From Cystobacter ferrugineus (GTDB taxonomy: Bacteria > Myxococcota > Myxococcia > Myxococcales > Myxococcaceae): a DNA stretch of 64,000 nt. Numbering within the stretch: position 1 is the first letter of the stretch; each line of letters begins with the position of its first letter. Of the stretch, positions 61,567 to 64,000 are shown piece by piece. Under the pieces are notes generated by a model, which saw nothing but the letters and a program-made list of their open reading frames with translations, had not been told where the DNA came from and did not search any database. The position numbers were made by a program, and so were the translations under genes. The stretch covers positions 310,001 through 374,000 of the forward strand of contig NZ_MPIN01000001.1 of the NCBI RefSeq assembly GCF_001887355.1. The letters run 5' to 3'.

Positions 61567-62538
61567 ATGAAGAGTGTCACGTTCAAGGTCGCTTCCGCGG
61601 TCGTCGTCTTCCTCGCGCTGATTCCCGGTGCCGTGCTGGCCAAGGGCTCCATCGTGCTCGGCTTCTCGCAGGTGGGCGCCGAGAGCGAGTGGCGCACGGC
61701 CAACACCCAGTCGATCAAGGAGGCCGCCACCCAGGAGGGCATCACCCTGAAGTTCTCCGATGCCCAGCAGAAGCAGGAGAACCAGATCAAGGCCATCCGC
61801 TCCTTCATCGCCCAGCGGGTGAACGTGATCGCCTTCTCGCCCGTGGTCGAGACCGGCTGGGAGCCCGTCCTGCGCGAGGCCAAGGCGGCCCGCATCCCCG
61901 TCATCCTCACCGACCGCGCCGTCTCCGTGAAGGACGAGTCGCTCTGGGTCTCCTTCCTGGGCTCGGACTTCGTGGAGGAGGGCCGCCGCGCCGCGAAGTG
62001 GCTCGTCAGCTACCCGCCCATCCAGGAGCTCGCGGCCAAGGGCGAGGTGAACATCGTCGAGCTCCAGGGCACGGTGGGCTCCGCTCCCGCCATCGATCGC
62101 AAGAAGGGCTTCGAGGAGGTGCTCAAGGAGCAGCCGAAGTTCAAGATCATCCGCTCGCAGACCGGTGACTTCACCCGCGCCAAGGGCAAGGAAGTCATGG
62201 AGGCGTTCCTCAAGGCCGAGGGCAAGAAGATCAACGTGCTCTACGCGCACAACGACGACATGGCCATTGGCGCCATCCAAGCCATCGAGGAGGCCGGCCT
62301 GAAGCCCGGCAAGGACGTGGTCATCGTGTCCATCGACGCGGTGAAGGGCGCCTTCGAGGCGATGATCGCCGGCAAGCTCAACTGCACGGTGGAATGCAAC
62401 CCGCAGCTCGGGCCGCAGCTGATGCGCCTGGTGAAGGACGTGGTGGCCGGCAAGCAGGTGCCCCGGCGCATCGTCACGCAGGAGTCCGTGTTCCCCCAGG
62501 AGAGCGCCGCCCGCGAGTTCCCGAACCGCAAGTACTGA
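61567..62538 (+). CDS. ytfQ: ABC transporter sugar-binding protein (YtfQ-like)
   Basis: 323 residues with cleavable signal peptide (LIPGAVLAKGSIV). GFSQVGAESEWRTANTQSIK is a hallmark of YtfQ, the galactofuranose- and arabinofuranose-binding protein. Further marks are FSDAQQKQENQIKAIRSFIA, LTDRAVSVKDESLWVSFLG and AHNDDMAIGAIQAIEEAGLK. It is the second importer of the region, and may favour the furanose forms released by the GH43 enzymes. The ATPase gene follows after 32 bases. Confidence 0.92.
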   Translation: MKSVTFKVASAVVVFLALIPGAVLAKGSIVLGFSQVGAESEWRTANTQSIKEAATQEGITLKFSDAQQKQENQIKAIRSFIAQRVNVIAFSPVVETGWEPVLREAKAARIPVILTDRAVSVKDESLWVSFLGSDFVEEGRRAAKWLVSYPPIQELAAKGEVNIVELQGTVGSAPAIDRKKGFEEVLKEQPKFKIIRSQTGDFTRAKGKEVMEAFLKAEGKKINVLYAHNDDMAIGAIQAIEEAGLKPGKDVVIVSIDAVKGAFEAMIAGKLNCTVECNPQLGPQLMRLVKDVVAGKQVPRRIVTQESVFPQESAAREFPNRKY

Positions 62539-62570
62539 GCCCCGGTGCCTCGCGCGCGGAGGAGAGGAAC

Positions 62571-64000
62571 ATGATGCAAGCCGATCCAGTGCTCGAAATG
62601 AGGGGAATCTCGAAGCGATTCTCCGGCGTCCAGGCGCTCCAGGGCGTGGATTTCCGCCTGCTGCCCGGCGAGGTCCATACGGTCATGGGTCAGAATGGCG
62701 CGGGCAAGTCCACGCTGATCAAGATCCTCACGGGTGTTCATCGTCCGGACTCGGGCCGCATCCTGCTGCAAGGTCAGGACATCAAGCCCCGGAGCCCGCT
62801 CGAGGCACGCAAGCTGGGCATCAGCACGGTGTACCAGGAGGTCAACCTCTGCCCGAACCTCTCGGTCGCCGAGAACATCTGCCTCGGCCAGGACGCCTCC
62901 GAGACCTTCGCCATCCGCTGGAAGCAGATGCACCAGAAGGCGGAGGCATTGCTGGCGGACCTCAATCTCCAGCTCGACGTCACCGCTCCCCTCTCCTCCT
63001 ACTCCATCGCGGTGCAGCAGGTGTGTGCCATCGCCCGCGCCCTGAGCACGCGGGCGAAGATCCTCATCCTCGACGAGCCCACCTCGAGTCTCGCCGAGGA
63101 CGAGGTGAAGATGCTCCTGTCGGTCATGAGGAAGCTCCGCGCGCAGGGGATGGCCATCCTCTTCGTCACCCACTTCCTCGAGCAGGTCTTCGAGATCTCC
63201 GACCGCATCACCGTCCTCAGGAACGGAGAACTCGTCGGCGAGTACCCCGTCCAGGAGGTGTCGCGCATCGAGCTGGTCACCCGGATGGTCGGCCGCGAGG
63301 TGGCCGGGCCGGGGCCGGGCCGGGGCAAGAGCGCGCGCGTCCCCGCGGGCACGCAGGCCCTGGCGGACGAAGCGCCGGCCCCGGCCGAGGGGCCCTTCCT
63401 CAGCGCGGAGGGACTCGGCCGGCGGGGCTCGGTCCAGGACGTGGGCCTGGAGGTGCGGCGGGGCAAGGCCCTGGGCATGGGAGGGCTGCTGGGCTCGGGA
63501 CGGACCGAGATCGCCCGGCTGCTCTTCGGCATCGATCGGGCCGAGAAGGGCTCCATCAAGATCGAAGGCCGGGCCGCGCGGATCTCCTCCCCCCTGGAGG
63601 CCATCCAGCACGGCATCGGCTTCTGCCCGGAGGATCGCAAGCACGAGGGAATCGTGGGCGAGCTGTCGATCCGCGAGAACATCATGCTCGCGCTCCAGGC
63701 CAAGCGGGGCATCTTCCGCACGCTCTCGCGCAAGCGTCAGGACGAGCTCGCGGCGGGCTACATCGAGGCCCTGGGCATCAAGACCCCGAGCGCGGAGAAG
63801 CCCATCTCGCAGCTCTCGGGGGGAAACCAGCAGAAGGTCCTCCTCGCCCGCTGGCTGGCGACCGAGCCGCGCATGCTCATCCTCGATGAGCCGACCCGCG
63901 GCATCGACGTGGCGGCGAAGCACGAGATCATGGGGAAGGTGATGGAGCTGTGTGACAAGGGAATGGCCATCCTCTTCATCTCGTCGGAGATCGAGGAGGT
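62571..64000 (+). CDS. ytfR: Sugar ABC transporter ATP-binding protein (YtfR-like), runs off window
   Basis: First ~476 codons of about 500. ATG 62571 follows GGAGGAGAGGA. Two ABC domains: P-loop [17 protein letters not shown], signature region SSYSIAVQQVCAIARALST, second half GGLLGSGRTEIARLLFG and [19 protein letters not shown], Walker B LILDEPTSSLAEDE and [15 protein letters not shown]. The 3' end, and probably the permease genes ytfT/yjfF and araD, lie beyond the right edge. Confidence 0.93.
   Translation, partial: MMQADPVLEMRGISKRFSGVQALQGVDFRLLPGEVHTVMGQNGAGKSTLIKILTGVHRPDSGRILLQGQDIKPRSPLEARKLGISTVYQEVNLCPNLSVAENICLGQDASETFAIRWKQMHQKAEALLADLNLQLDVTAPLSSYSIAVQQVCAIARALSTRAKILILDEPTSSLAEDEVKMLLSVMRKLRAQGMAILFVTHFLEQVFEISDRITVLRNGELVGEYPVQEVSRIELVTRMVGREVAGPGPGRGKSARVPAGTQALADEAPAPAEGPFLSAEGLGRRGSVQDVGLEVRRGKALGMGGLLGSGRTEIARLLFGIDRAEKGSIKIEGRAARISSPLEAIQHGIGFCPEDRKHEGIVGELSIRENIMLALQAKRGIFRTLSRKRQDELAAGYIEALGIKTPSAEKPISQLSGGNQQKVLLARWLATEPRMLILDEPTRGIDVAAKHEIMGKVMELCDKGMAILFISSEIEE

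Noticed and set aside
1-64000. CRISPR array, tRNA, rRNA or intact transposase
   Set aside because: No regular short repeats with spacers, no tRNA-like cloverleaf and no transposase motif were seen on reading both strands.

Overview
The window is high-GC DNA from a myxobacterium, most likely of the Cystobacterineae (Archangium, Cystobacter, Melittangium or Myxococcus type). The grounds are a SitA/SitI polymorphic toxin and immunity pair, a giant Ser/Thr-kinase/ATPase/histidine-kinase fusion, relics of Kelch and RCC1 proteins, dense histidine kinases and very GC-rich third codon positions. No rRNA, tRNA, CRISPR array or intact insertion sequence was seen.

The left part (1-23.8 kb) is accessory and heavily scarred. 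It holds a fused ethanolamine ammonia-lyase (eutB-eutC) running off the left edge and a 5'-truncated preA beside it. A cytochrome P450 is interrupted by one in-frame TGA. Then come a small DUF697-like protein, a Tat-exported amidohydrolase, the giant kinase, a PLD-family protein, a repeat-built exported protein and a DnaJ-zinc-finger-like protein. A sitA6/sitI6 pair follows. Next to it, a PLP decarboxylase and a LysR regulator have both lost their 5' halves at one junction. A PEP-mutase-family enzyme, a PAS histidine kinase and a second P450 complete the region. The last gene is followed by a 68-bp copy of the sitI6 3' end, so direct repeats flank about 6.3 kb.

From 23.9 to 32.9 kb lies a tightly coupled, overlapping operon of three divergent two-domain Clp/Hsp100-like AAA+ proteins. 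Pore-loop motifs are missing or altered, the first ATPase domains have weak Walker B motifs, and two of the proteins end in a domain resembling the PCRF domain of peptide chain release factors. A 37% GC promoter island precedes the operon.

From 33.2 to 46 kb are a PLP Cys/Met-metabolism enzyme and small unknowns. A two-gene module follows: a protein with nine tandem 29-residue amphipathic repeats plus an HELTH motif, and a caspase/gingipain (CHAT-like) protease. It is bracketed by 98-bp direct repeats of a monooxygenase gene end. Next are a MarR/ABM-monooxygenase pair with matching operators, a TOS1-like lipoprotein and a membrane histidine kinase.

From 44.5 kb to the right edge is an L-arabinose/arabinan regulon: two GH43 enzymes, a large multi-domain glycosidase, a ChvE-GguA-GguB transporter, AraM, a LacI regulator, AraB, AraA and a YtfQ-YtfR type second transporter. 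Four copies of one LacI-type palindrome (TGTGAACGNTCACA class) tie the genes together; at araB the site lies between the -35 and -10 elements. The enzymes would release arabinose outside the cell, the two ABC systems import it, and AraA and AraB convert it to L-ribulose-5-phosphate.
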